The notes below the pieces were generated by a model that did no database searches, had not been told where the DNA came from, and was given only the letters and a program-made list of their open reading frames with translations. From assembly GCA_021272165.1 (NCBI GenBank), contig JAJSLK010000063.1, positions 1 to 64,000 of the forward strand: DNA of 64,000 nucleotides, read 5' to 3'. Origin of the DNA: Methylacidiphilales bacterium (GTDB lineage Bacteria; Verrucomicrobiota; Verrucomicrobiia; Methylacidiphilales; UBA1321). Every line of letters starts with the position of its first letter. The first letter of the stretch is position 1. Below, piece by piece: positions 10,330 through 18,581 of this stretch. The position numbers were made by a program, and so were the translations under genes.

Positions 10330-11096
10330 GTTCTCCCTTCGAAATCAGCCCGGTAAAGAGCGTGATCGTTTTGGTGCTGGGCCTTTTGACTGTGATCGTT
10401 TGCTGGACGATTCCACCGGCCAAGGAGGCGGATGATACCGGGGTGGTGATGGATCTGCCGTTCCAGATCGGGCCGCTCTTCGGATTTCATGAGGATGTGA
10501 GCAAGGCGGAGCTGGAAATCCTGCCTCCGGACACGACGTTCGCCCGCAAGAGTTACGGGGCTATCGGTTCCGATCAACTGGACCGGATTCTTTGCTCAAT
10601 TGTTTTGAGCGGACGGGAAAAGCGAAGTATTCACCGGCCCGAGCGATGCCTGCCAGGTCAAGGCTGGAATGTGATCGGCTCGAACGTGGTCGACGTGCCT
10701 TTGGCCTCAGGTCATCCGCTGAAAGTGATGGCGTTGCTGTTGAACCGACCGGTGACCTTGTCCAACGGGACGATCTCGCACCTGGAGGCTTATTATCTCT
10801 ACTGGTATGTGGGGCGAAATGTGACGACGCCGTATAGTTTTCAGCGCGTGATGCTGACCAACTGGGACCTGATTGTGCACCGGGCCAACCAGCGCTGGGC
10901 CTATGTCATCGTGATGGCGCCCATCACCGAGGGTTTTTTACCGAACGGACGGACCGCCGACCAGACGCTGTTTATGCTCAAGCAATTCATCCGTGCGAGT
11001 GTCCCCTCTTTTGTGAAAATGGAGATGCCGAGTTTCCAGTCAGCCGGGATTTCCCCGAAGCAGGTTGAAGCCGGGCTTTACGCCACGGGCCACTAA
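10326..11096 (+). CDS. EpsI-domain (exosortase-associated) protein
   Basis: ATGA overlap with the exosortase gene; SIHRPERCLPGQGWNV matches the EpsI H-P-E-x-C-x-P-x-Q-G-W signature. Confidence 0.8.
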   Translation: MSSPFEISPVKSVIVLVLGLLTVIVCWTIPPAKEADDTGVVMDLPFQIGPLFGFHEDVSKAELEILPPDTTFARKSYGAIGSDQLDRILCSIVLSGREKRSIHRPERCLPGQGWNVIGSNVVDVPLASGHPLKVMALLLNRPVTLSNGTISHLEAYYLYWYVGRNVTTPYSFQRVMLTNWDLIVHRANQRWAYVIVMAPITEGFLPNGRTADQTLFMLKQFIRASVPSFVKMEMPSFQSAGISPKQVEAGLYATGH

Positions 11097-11962
11097 TTCA
11101 TCCGCGTGGACCAGTAGAAGGTGGGCCGCGCGACCTCGAAATGGACGCGCTTTTGCGGGCTGGTGCGGGTGTGGATGTCGTAAGTGAAAGGCTGGGGACG
11201 GTAGAGTCCGTGCCAGAGGCGGCGCAGGCGATGATGCAGCACCCATAGCCGGCTCAACGGCTGGCTCCAGCGCGGCGCCTCAGCCGCCAGGGCACGATGC
11301 TCCTCAACCGCACGCGGCAAGAGGCCAAGGTTTTCACCGTTATCAACAAAAGTGGCAAGATATCGGCGGAGAACATCCATCCGGGCACCCGACTGGATGA
11401 TTCGCAGCATGAGCGCGGCATCACCAGCCATGCGCCAGCGGGTGTCAAAGGTAGTGGCGTGATCGAGGAGAAATTGACGGCGAAAAAATGTGGCGCAACT
11501 GAGCGTGGCGAGATGACAGATCCAGGTGTGATAAAGATGAGGTACGAGGACCTGGCGGCTGCAGAGATAACCGCCATCCTCGTTCACAACAGCGGCGTCG
11601 CCGAAGAGAACATCCGTTTGGGGATGAACGCGAAAATAATCGGCCACGAGTGCCAGCGTGCCGGGCAGGTATTGCTCGTCGCAATTGAGCCAGCAGATGA
11701 TGTTGCCGGTAGCCTTGTCCCAACCGCGATTGATGGCGTCGTACATGCCACTGTCTTTTTCGCTGACGAGCCGGACGTTGGGGAAAGATTGGAGTGCCTC
11801 GGCAACTTCGGAGCCGGAGAGTGCATCCTGGACGATGTGCTCCACGGTGAAGCCGGGGCCGGATTGGTCAGCGACCGAGGCGGCGCAGAGCCGCAGCCAG
11901 TCGGCCTGCTTATAGCTGGGAGTGACGACGGAAATGGTAAGGGGAAGAAGGGACTGGGTCAT
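11093..11962 (-). CDS. Glycosyltransferase family 2
   Basis: From MTQSLLPLTISVVTPSYKQADWLRLCAASVADQ; SEKDSGMYDAINRGWDKATGNIICWLNCDEQY. Confidence 0.9.
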   Translation of the reverse strand: MTQSLLPLTISVVTPSYKQADWLRLCAASVADQSGPGFTVEHIVQDALSGSEVAEALQSFPNVRLVSEKDSGMYDAINRGWDKATGNIICWLNCDEQYLPGTLALVADYFRVHPQTDVLFGDAAVVNEDGGYLCSRQVLVPHLYHTWICHLATLSCATFFRRQFLLDHATTFDTRWRMAGDAALMLRIIQSGARMDVLRRYLATFVDNGENLGLLPRAVEEHRALAAEAPRWSQPLSRLWVLHHRLRRLWHGLYRPQPFTYDIHTRTSPQKRVHFEVARPTFYWSTRMN

Positions 11963-11964
11963 GA

Positions 11965-12744
11965 TCAGGAAGCACGGTCGAGTGGAAAGCGGCGCAGGCC
12001 GGTCCATTGGAGAAAGAGGCGTCCGACAAAAAGCGGGTTGTTTTTGAAGTACCGTTTCCAGAGCCGGCGCGGTTCCTGATAGAGGCGATAGAGCCATTCG
12101 AAGCCGCTGCGTTGAATCCAGCGCGGGGCTTGTTTAATGCGGCCGCTGAGGAGATCGAAGGCGGCGCCAACGCCGACCATGAGGGTAGTGTCGAGCCCGG
12201 GAAGGGCCTCGGCCATAAAGGTTTCCTGTTTCGGTGTGCTGAGGCCGACCCAGATGATGTCAGGTTTGCTCTGGGCAACCAGGGTGCGCAGCTCTTCTTT
12301 TTCAGCGTCGTTCAACGGGCGAAACGGAGGGGTGTAGGTGCCGACGACGTGGAGTTTCGGAAAGCGGGCGCGAAGGGAATCGGCGAGTTGAAGCGCGACG
12401 CCGGGAGCGCCGCCGTAGTAGAAATGGCGCCATTGGGTTTCCTCGGAGACACGACTGATTTCGAGCATGAGATCGGGGCCATAAACGCGGTTCATGTCGC
12501 GGTGGCCGTTCAGCCGACCCATCCAAACCATGGGCATGCCGTCGGGGGTGTTGAGGTAGGCGCCATTAAGAATGGTGCGGAAGCGGGGATTTTCCTGCGC
12601 CTCGGAAACGCCATGGACGCCGGTGACGCAAACATAGCCCTTGGCACGTGCGGCGATGGCGCGGCGAAAGGCTTCCACCGCCGAAGGGAGATTCAGCGGG
12701 CTGATGCGGACGCCCAAGACATTGACGCAGTTGTCCATGGTCAC
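11965..12744 (-). CDS. WecG/TagA/CpsF family glycosyltransferase (GT26)
   Basis: NTPDGMPMVWMGRLNG, FYYGGAPGVALQLADSLRARFP, PDIIWVGLSTPKQETFMAEALP. Confidence 0.92.
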   Translation of the reverse strand: MTMDNCVNVLGVRISPLNLPSAVEAFRRAIAARAKGYVCVTGVHGVSEAQENPRFRTILNGAYLNTPDGMPMVWMGRLNGHRDMNRVYGPDLMLEISRVSEETQWRHFYYGGAPGVALQLADSLRARFPKLHVVGTYTPPFRPLNDAEKEELRTLVAQSKPDIIWVGLSTPKQETFMAEALPGLDTTLMVGVGAAFDLLSGRIKQAPRWIQRSGFEWLYRLYQEPRRLWKRYFKNNPLFVGRLFLQWTGLRRFPLDRAS

Positions 12745-12786
12745 TCCATCGTAATAAGGGGGGCGTAGGATGTCGATTTCTGCGGG

Positions 12787-13959
12787 TCAGGCGAGCCAGG
12801 CAAAGAAGTTGCGAAATCTTTTTTCCCAGGTGTGGCAGGCGATGCTGCGCCGCCAGGCGGCCTGGGCGATTTTCAGGCATTCCCCGGGACGGCTGCGGTA
12901 ATAGCTGTAAATTTCGACGAGTTCCTCCAGGGAAGAGTAGCAGAGGATTTCCTTCCCCAGCTCGTAATGCTGGACCAGTTCCCAATTGAATTGCGTGAGA
13001 TAGCAGGAGCCGACGCCAGGACATTCGAAGTCCCGTCCCTTGGTGCAGGTGAGGCGCGACATGGGAACGGATGTGCCCATGCCGAGATTGATCATGGAGG
13101 AACGGAAAACGGAGTTGGCGTCGTCGACCCACCGGCTGTTGGGCCAGCCGGAACCGAAGCAGGTGACGGAAACACCGCGCGCGGCGAGATCGTCAATGAG
13201 CTGCTTGCGCTCCGCTTTCATGGCGCCGAGGAAAGTCATTTCATGGCGGAATTCATCGATGGACTTGGGGATGTCGAGGTTGTCGAACCGGCGTACGCCC
13301 TGGGGCATATAATAGACGGGAAGCTGGCGGCTGTAATACCAGTCGAGGGTCTTGTGGCCGTTGGTGAGGTTGATGTCGAAGAAGCGGGCCCAGTGGCCGT
13401 AGTTCTGCTCGGCGAAGAGATGGTAGTCGATGAAATGGGTTTGGTCATCAAGGCTCAGGCCGACGAGCGGACAGGAAAATTGTCTGCGGATGATCTGAAA
13501 GATTTCCTCGCTGAGAAATTGTGGCTTTAAATAGAGAAAGACGAGGGAGGGATCGACGTTTTTGATGCGGTCGACGTAATCGCGCAGGACGGGAACGATT
13601 TGCCGGCGCTGTTCGGCGAACGAGGCGTCCTTGATATGGGGATGCAGGTTAAGCGAATGGACTGGGCATATTTTTTCGAGCTCGGGGATGAGGTAGTAAT
13701 CTTCCCAGGTGATGTCGGCGATGAAAACGATGCTGGAGGGAACGGGCGCGCCCATCCGCCGAAGGGGCGGGGCGGGCGCGGGCTTTTTGTCCATCAGGAT
13801 ACGGGAGGCCTCGAGGAGGCTCCGGGTGTATTGCTCCGAAAAGGCCTGCCCCTTGCGGGCGAGCCACCAACGCTGCACGGGCCCGCGCAGCAGGAATCTC
13901 ATCAGCCAGGAGCGAATGAATTTTACCACGGGGGATGGATAGTCGGAATCAGGGGCCAA
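12787..13959 (-). CDS. CgeB-like glycosyltransferase (GT1 group)
   Basis: 390 aa; C-terminal TCTKGRDFECPGVGSCYLTQFNWELVQHYELGKEILCYSSLEELVEIYSYYRSRPGECLKIAQAA. Confidence 0.75.
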   Translation of the reverse strand: MAPDSDYPSPVVKFIRSWLMRFLLRGPVQRWWLARKGQAFSEQYTRSLLEASRILMDKKPAPAPPLRRMGAPVPSSIVFIADITWEDYYLIPELEKICPVHSLNLHPHIKDASFAEQRRQIVPVLRDYVDRIKNVDPSLVFLYLKPQFLSEEIFQIIRRQFSCPLVGLSLDDQTHFIDYHLFAEQNYGHWARFFDINLTNGHKTLDWYYSRQLPVYYMPQGVRRFDNLDIPKSIDEFRHEMTFLGAMKAERKQLIDDLAARGVSVTCFGSGWPNSRWVDDANSVFRSSMINLGMGTSVPMSRLTCTKGRDFECPGVGSCYLTQFNWELVQHYELGKEILCYSSLEELVEIYSYYRSRPGECLKIAQAAWRRSIACHTWEKRFRNFFAWLA

Positions 13960-13998
13960 GTCTATTCTGAAACTCGGGAAACGGGGGCGTGCTCGGCC

Positions 13999-14811
13999 CT
14001 ATTTCCAGGGAGTGTTATCCCGCGGCCGTTGAGAACCATAATAACTGCCGAGCGTCTGCGCCCAACGACGAAGAAGCGTGCCCAACGGCATTTTGCCGTA
14101 GAGGTATCGCTTGGTCAGCGAGCTAAAGCCCAGGGCAAGATCGCGGAGGGTTTGAGGTTGAGGCATACCGGCGAGAGCATCGGAATAGCCCTTGCGGAAC
14201 ATGTAACGCAGCGAGTACTTGGTCAGATTGATGGTGAGGGCGCGGGGAATGAGAGCGATCTGAAAACCACGGGCCATGATTGCATCGAGCCAGGCGCGAT
14301 CTTCGGCCGTGCGGATGGTTTCGTCAAACGGGACTTCCTGCCAGGCACTGCGGCGGTAAAGGGCATTGCCATTCCCACAAATGGCTTCGACCTGCCGGTA
14401 AGTCTCCCGGGTAAAATAACGGATGGTTTCGTCGTTGTAGGCTTTCTTGCCGTCAAAGGTATTGGGACCATAACCCGCGACCACCTGCGCAGGAAACTCG
14501 CGGGCGGCCGAGCGGATAATTTCCAGAAATTGGGGCGCCGTGGGGATGGAATGTGAACTGATGACGTGAACCCAGGGATTACGCGCGGCCTGAAAACCCA
14601 GGTTGAGCGATTTGCTGTAGCTGAACGGCGGCGGAGCATGAACGATCCGGGCACCCCGCTCGGCGGCGATGGACAGCGTGGCATCGGTCGAGCCGGAATC
14701 GACGATCACATATTCGTCGGCGGGCGTGAGTTCGATGCCGGAAAGGACACGGTCCAGCGTCCGGGCGGAGTTGAAGGTGCGGATTAAAATGGAAATGCCG
14801 TAGGGCTCCAT
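13999..14811 (-). CDS. Glycosyltransferase family 2 (rhamnosyltransferase-like)
   Basis: MEPYGISILIRTFNSARTLDRVLSGI...DEYVIVDSGSTDATLSIA. The longer ORF to 15093 overlaps the divergent DUF268 gene. Confidence 0.85.
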   Translation of the reverse strand: MEPYGISILIRTFNSARTLDRVLSGIELTPADEYVIVDSGSTDATLSIAAERGARIVHAPPPFSYSKSLNLGFQAARNPWVHVISSHSIPTAPQFLEIIRSAAREFPAQVVAGYGPNTFDGKKAYNDETIRYFTRETYRQVEAICGNGNALYRRSAWQEVPFDETIRTAEDRAWLDAIMARGFQIALIPRALTINLTKYSLRYMFRKGYSDALAGMPQPQTLRDLALGFSSLTKRYLYGKMPLGTLLRRWAQTLGSYYGSQRPRDNTPWK

Positions 14812-14938
14812 GTGCCTCATTGGAACAGAAAATCGAACCCAGCGCACGCCGTCTCCCGAAGAGAAGCCAATATCGGCCCCCTTTCGGGCGTGACCCGCAC
14901 AGGTTTTTCGGCCAGCCTTTTCCGGCATTTGGTCACCC

Positions 14939-15745
14939 TTGAAATCCATGCTCCGCAAGATCCTGACCCGGCTGACCCATCTCGGTTTCAACACCCGAAA
15001 GTTCCGCGTGAGCCTCCGCAACTGGGGCGGCTTCAGGCGAGACCTGCGCGAATTCAAGCGGCAGCAGGCGGTATCATCCATCGTTTTCGCCAATGGGCCG
15101 CTTTATCCGTGCCTGGCCGACAAGGAGGAGTCAGGGGGCACGGCCAAGGGGCACTATTTTCACCTGGACCTGTTGATCGCGCGAAAAATTTACCAGCGAA
15201 AACCGCGACGTCATCTCGACGTTGGATCGAGAATCGACGGGTTCGTCGCGCATGTCGCCGCTTTCCGGGAAATCGAGATCATCGACATCCGTCCGCTGGA
15301 AAAAGGCGTGACCCATATCAAAGTGCAGTGCGCCGATCTGACCGGGGACCTGCCGCCGGAATTGATCGGCTGTTGCGATTCGCTCTCCTGCCTGCACGCC
15401 TTGGAGCATTTCGGCCTCGGGCGCTACGGCGATCCGATCAAATACACCGGCTATCTGGACGGCTTGATCAACATTCATCATATCCTGGAGCCGGGTGGAA
15501 AATTTTATTTTGGAACTCCGATGGGACCGCAGCGGGTGGAGTTCAATGCCCATCGCGTTTTTTCCGCGCGCTATCTTTGGGAGCTGCTGATGCCCTCCTA
15601 TCGAATCGATACGTTTTCCTTTGTTGACGACGCCGGAGACCTGCACGAGGACATCGACCTCAAGACGCCCGATTTGCAGAAGAAGATCGACGATAATTTC
15701 GGCTGCGACCATGGCTGCGGAATTTTTGAGCTCACGAGGCGCTAA
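14939..15745 (+). CDS. DUF268-type protein with methyltransferase-like fold
   Basis: HLDVGSRIDGFVAHVAAFREIEIIDIRPLE...LSCLHALEHFGLGRYGDPIKYTGY...EPGGKFYFGTPMG. Confidence 0.75.
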   Translation: MKSMLRKILTRLTHLGFNTRKFRVSLRNWGGFRRDLREFKRQQAVSSIVFANGPLYPCLADKEESGGTAKGHYFHLDLLIARKIYQRKPRRHLDVGSRIDGFVAHVAAFREIEIIDIRPLEKGVTHIKVQCADLTGDLPPELIGCCDSLSCLHALEHFGLGRYGDPIKYTGYLDGLINIHHILEPGGKFYFGTPMGPQRVEFNAHRVFSARYLWELLMPSYRIDTFSFVDDAGDLHEDIDLKTPDLQKKIDDNFGCDHGCGIFELTRR

Positions 15746-15951
15746 GAGGCGGGCAACCGGGACAGGTGCCTGAGACAAGTGCTTGCCCGAAAGGTCGTTC
15801 CGAGCCGGGCACGACATTTCTGTATACTGGGCAAAGTACCGTCAAAGTTTCGCAACGGAACGACAACCTCAAAACGGGGTTCTGTTAGGTTAATTGTAAT
15901 GAATTCCGTCTCCGGCCATCTCGATCCTTGCGGCGAAGAAATGAGAGAGGG

Positions 15952-16185
15952 ATGAAAACACCCGCCCTGGCATCGTTGAAAGCCGGGCAAAAAGGCCGTA
16001 TTGCGTCCATTGGACTGGAATCGCGAAACCGGCGGCGGCTGCTGGAGATGGGGCTGATCGCGGGAAGGGAATTTACGCTGGTGCGATTTGCGCCGCTGGG
16101 CGATCCGATGGAATTGAAGATCGGCGGGTCGCATCTTTCCCTGCGCAAGGACGAGGCCCGGCACATTCTGGTGGAGGTTTTATGA
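15952..16185 (+). CDS. feoA: FeoA-family protein
   Basis: MKTPALASLKAGQKGRIASIGLESRNRRRLLEMGLIAGREFTLVRFAPLGDPMELKIGGSHLSLRKDEARHILVEVL, then overlapping feoB. Confidence 0.9.
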   Translation: MKTPALASLKAGQKGRIASIGLESRNRRRLLEMGLIAGREFTLVRFAPLGDPMELKIGGSHLSLRKDEARHILVEVL

Positions 16186-18305
16186 GGCTGCCGACGGTGG
16201 AATCACTGGCGGAGATCGCCAACCCGGTGGGCGGAGTTGCCCTGGCAGGAAACCCAAATTCGGGGAAGTCGACGCTTTTCAATGCGCTGACCGGCCTGCG
16301 GCAGAAGGTGGCAAATTATCCGGGAGTAACGGTGGAGAAAAAGACAGGGCGTTTTTACGGCATCCACGGCCGGGCGATGGATCTGCTCGACCTGCCGGGC
16401 ACTTATAGTTTGCAGACACGCTCGCCGGACGAGGAAGTGAGCCGCGACGTATTGCTGGGCCGCCGGGCGGATACACCGCCGCCGCGGGCGATCGTTTGCG
16501 TGGCCGATGCGACCAATCTGGAGCGAAATCTTTACCTGGTGGCGCAATTGGCGGAACTCGACGTGCCGCTGGTGTTGGCGTTGAATATGGTCGATCTGGC
16601 GGAAAAGCAGGGCATCCGGATCGATGTGAATTTGCTGGAGAAAAATCTGGGTATTCCCGTGGTGCCGGCCGTGGCAAGCGCGGGTGTGGGCCTGCAGGAG
16701 ATCAAGCAGCTTCTCTCCGGGGAAAAGCTTTTGCTGCCGAAATTCCGCGCACCGATGCCGGAAGCGGTCGCGGCGGAAGCGGAGGAGTTGGTGGAAAGAC
16801 TTCTGCTGAGCCCCCTGCCGGTGCCGTTGGGTCGAGCCTATTCGGAGGCGCTGCTTTTGCTGAGCCTCGACAATGAGGCCGAACTGCTGGACGTGGCGCC
16901 GTCGGCTGTACTCGCCGCCGCGGCCGAAGCGGCGCAGGGACGGCTAAAGGCAACGGGAATCGATCCGGCGTCGGCGATCATTGAGGCGCGCTACGCCTGG
17001 ATCCACCAGGCCTGCGCCGAGGCGGTGCGGAAACCGACGGAGCAGCCTGCGACATTTTCCGACACGATCGACAATGTGCTGACACACAAGGTCTGGGGCT
17101 GGTTGGCGCTGGCGGTGGTTTTCGGGCTGATGTTTTTCTGCATTTTCACCGTGGCGAATTATCCGATGAACTGGATCAACGCGGCCGTGAGCTGGTTGGC
17201 CGGTACGGCGCGGGCGCTGATGCCGCCGGGCGACCTGCGCAGCCTGATCACGGACGGGGTGATCGCGGGGGTGGGCGGCGTGGTGGTGTTCCTGCCGCAA
17301 ATCCTGATTCTTTTCTTTTTCCTGGGACTGCTCGAGGACACCGGCTACATGGCGCGGGCGGCATTCATCATGGACCGGGTGATGAGCCGCGTGGGGCTGC
17401 ACGGAAAATCGTTCATTCCGCTGCTGAGTTCGTTTGCGTGCGCGATCCCGGGCATCATGGCGACGCGGACAATCGAGAACAAAAAGGACCGGCTGGTGAC
17501 GATCCTGATCGCACCGCTGATGAGCTGCTCGGCCCGGCTGCCCGTTTACAGCCTACTGATCGGCGCGATGATCCCCGACGACAAGGTGCCGTCGCTGGCC
17601 AAGGCGGGAATCATGCTGGCGATGTATTTCTTCGGCATCGCCGCGGCGTTCATGATGGCGAGCCTGTTCAAGAGCACGCTCTTCCGGAATGAGACGCCGC
17701 TCCTGCTGCTCGAATTGCCGCCGTACCGGATGCCGCAACTGCGGACCATCGCGATGCGGATGTGGGAGCGGGCGACTATTTTCCTGAAACGCGCCGGGAC
17801 GGTGATCCTGGCGATTTCGATCCTGCTCTGGGCGCTGGCGACTTATCCGAAGCCAACCGATCCGAATGCCGGCAAGGCGGAGGCTCTTTCCCACAGCATG
17901 GCGGGCCAGATCGGTCATGTGATGGAGCCGGTGATCCGGCCTCTCGGTTACGACTGGAAGATCGGGATCGGGCTGCTCTCCTCCTTCGCGGCGCGAGAGG
18001 CGTTCGTGGGGACGATGGCCGTGGTCTACAATGTGGGCGAGGATGACGCGAATTCGGTTTCGCTGCGGCACGCCCTCCAGAGCCAGCAACGCCCCGACGG
18101 CTCGCCCGTTTTCTCGCCGCTGGTCTGTGTGAGCCTGATGGTCTATTACGCGCTGGCGATGCAGTGCATGAGCACGGTGGCTGTGGTCCGCCGCGAAACC
18201 AACGGCTGGAAGTGGCCGCTCTTCCTGGTCGCCTACATGACCGGGCTGGCTTACCTCGCGGCGCTTTTCATCTATCAGATCGGACATCTTTTTCACCTGG
18301 GATAA
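16182..18305 (+). CDS. feoB: Ferrous iron transporter FeoB
   Basis: G1 GNPNSGKSTLFNAL, DLPGTYSL, NMVD; C-terminal Nucleoside_recog/FeoB membrane region with SCSARLPVYSLLIGAM. Confidence 0.97.
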   Translation: MRLPTVESLAEIANPVGGVALAGNPNSGKSTLFNALTGLRQKVANYPGVTVEKKTGRFYGIHGRAMDLLDLPGTYSLQTRSPDEEVSRDVLLGRRADTPPPRAIVCVADATNLERNLYLVAQLAELDVPLVLALNMVDLAEKQGIRIDVNLLEKNLGIPVVPAVASAGVGLQEIKQLLSGEKLLLPKFRAPMPEAVAAEAEELVERLLLSPLPVPLGRAYSEALLLLSLDNEAELLDVAPSAVLAAAAEAAQGRLKATGIDPASAIIEARYAWIHQACAEAVRKPTEQPATFSDTIDNVLTHKVWGWLALAVVFGLMFFCIFTVANYPMNWINAAVSWLAGTARALMPPGDLRSLITDGVIAGVGGVVVFLPQILILFFFLGLLEDTGYMARAAFIMDRVMSRVGLHGKSFIPLLSSFACAIPGIMATRTIENKKDRLVTILIAPLMSCSARLPVYSLLIGAMIPDDKVPSLAKAGIMLAMYFFGIAAAFMMASLFKSTLFRNETPLLLLELPPYRMPQLRTIAMRMWERATIFLKRAGTVILAISILLWALATYPKPTDPNAGKAEALSHSMAGQIGHVMEPVIRPLGYDWKIGIGLLSSFAAREAFVGTMAVVYNVGEDDANSVSLRHALQSQQRPDGSPVFSPLVCVSLMVYYALAMQCMSTVAVVRRETNGWKWPLFLVAYMTGLAYLAALFIYQIGHLFHLG

Positions 18306-18308
18306 GAC

Positions 18309-18482
18309 ATGAATATTCAGGACGTCGTCGTGGCCGTGATTGTGTCGCTGGCGCTGCTTTATCTGGTGCGCTACTTCTGGCCGCGGAAAAAGGGCGGTGC
18401 CTGCCAGTGCGACTGCGGGCTTAATAAGCACACCCTGACAAAGAGCCCGGCGGAACGTATTCAGGACTCACGTCCAGAGTAG
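18309..18482 (+). CDS. FeoB-associated Cys-rich small membrane protein
   Basis: 57-aa ORF below the ORF-track cutoff: MNIQDVVVAVIVSLALLYLVRYFWPRKKGGACQCDCGLNKHTLTKSPAERIQDSRPE. Starts 3 nt after the feoB stop; CQCDC cluster after one TM helix. Confidence 0.8.
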   Translation: MNIQDVVVAVIVSLALLYLVRYFWPRKKGGACQCDCGLNKHTLTKSPAERIQDSRPE

Positions 18483-18581
18483 GCAAGGGCCACTGGTGGA
18501 TGATGCTTTTGGGTAGCGTCCCTATTTGGAAAAAACTACGCTCTGGGATTCCAGTGGAGGAGCCGGACTTCGCGAAAGAAA

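Noticed and set aside
15131-15817. Minus ORF 15131..15817
   Set aside because: Antisense to the convincing DUF268 gene, no motif support.
15885-15925. Possible Fur box (ttaattgtaatgaatt) upstream of feoA
   Set aside because: AT-rich and weakly palindromic only; too degenerate to call without a motif scan.
17553-18431. Minus ORF 17553..18431 and 16944..17402 (His/Arg/Gln-rich)
   Set aside because: Antisense shadow of feoB.
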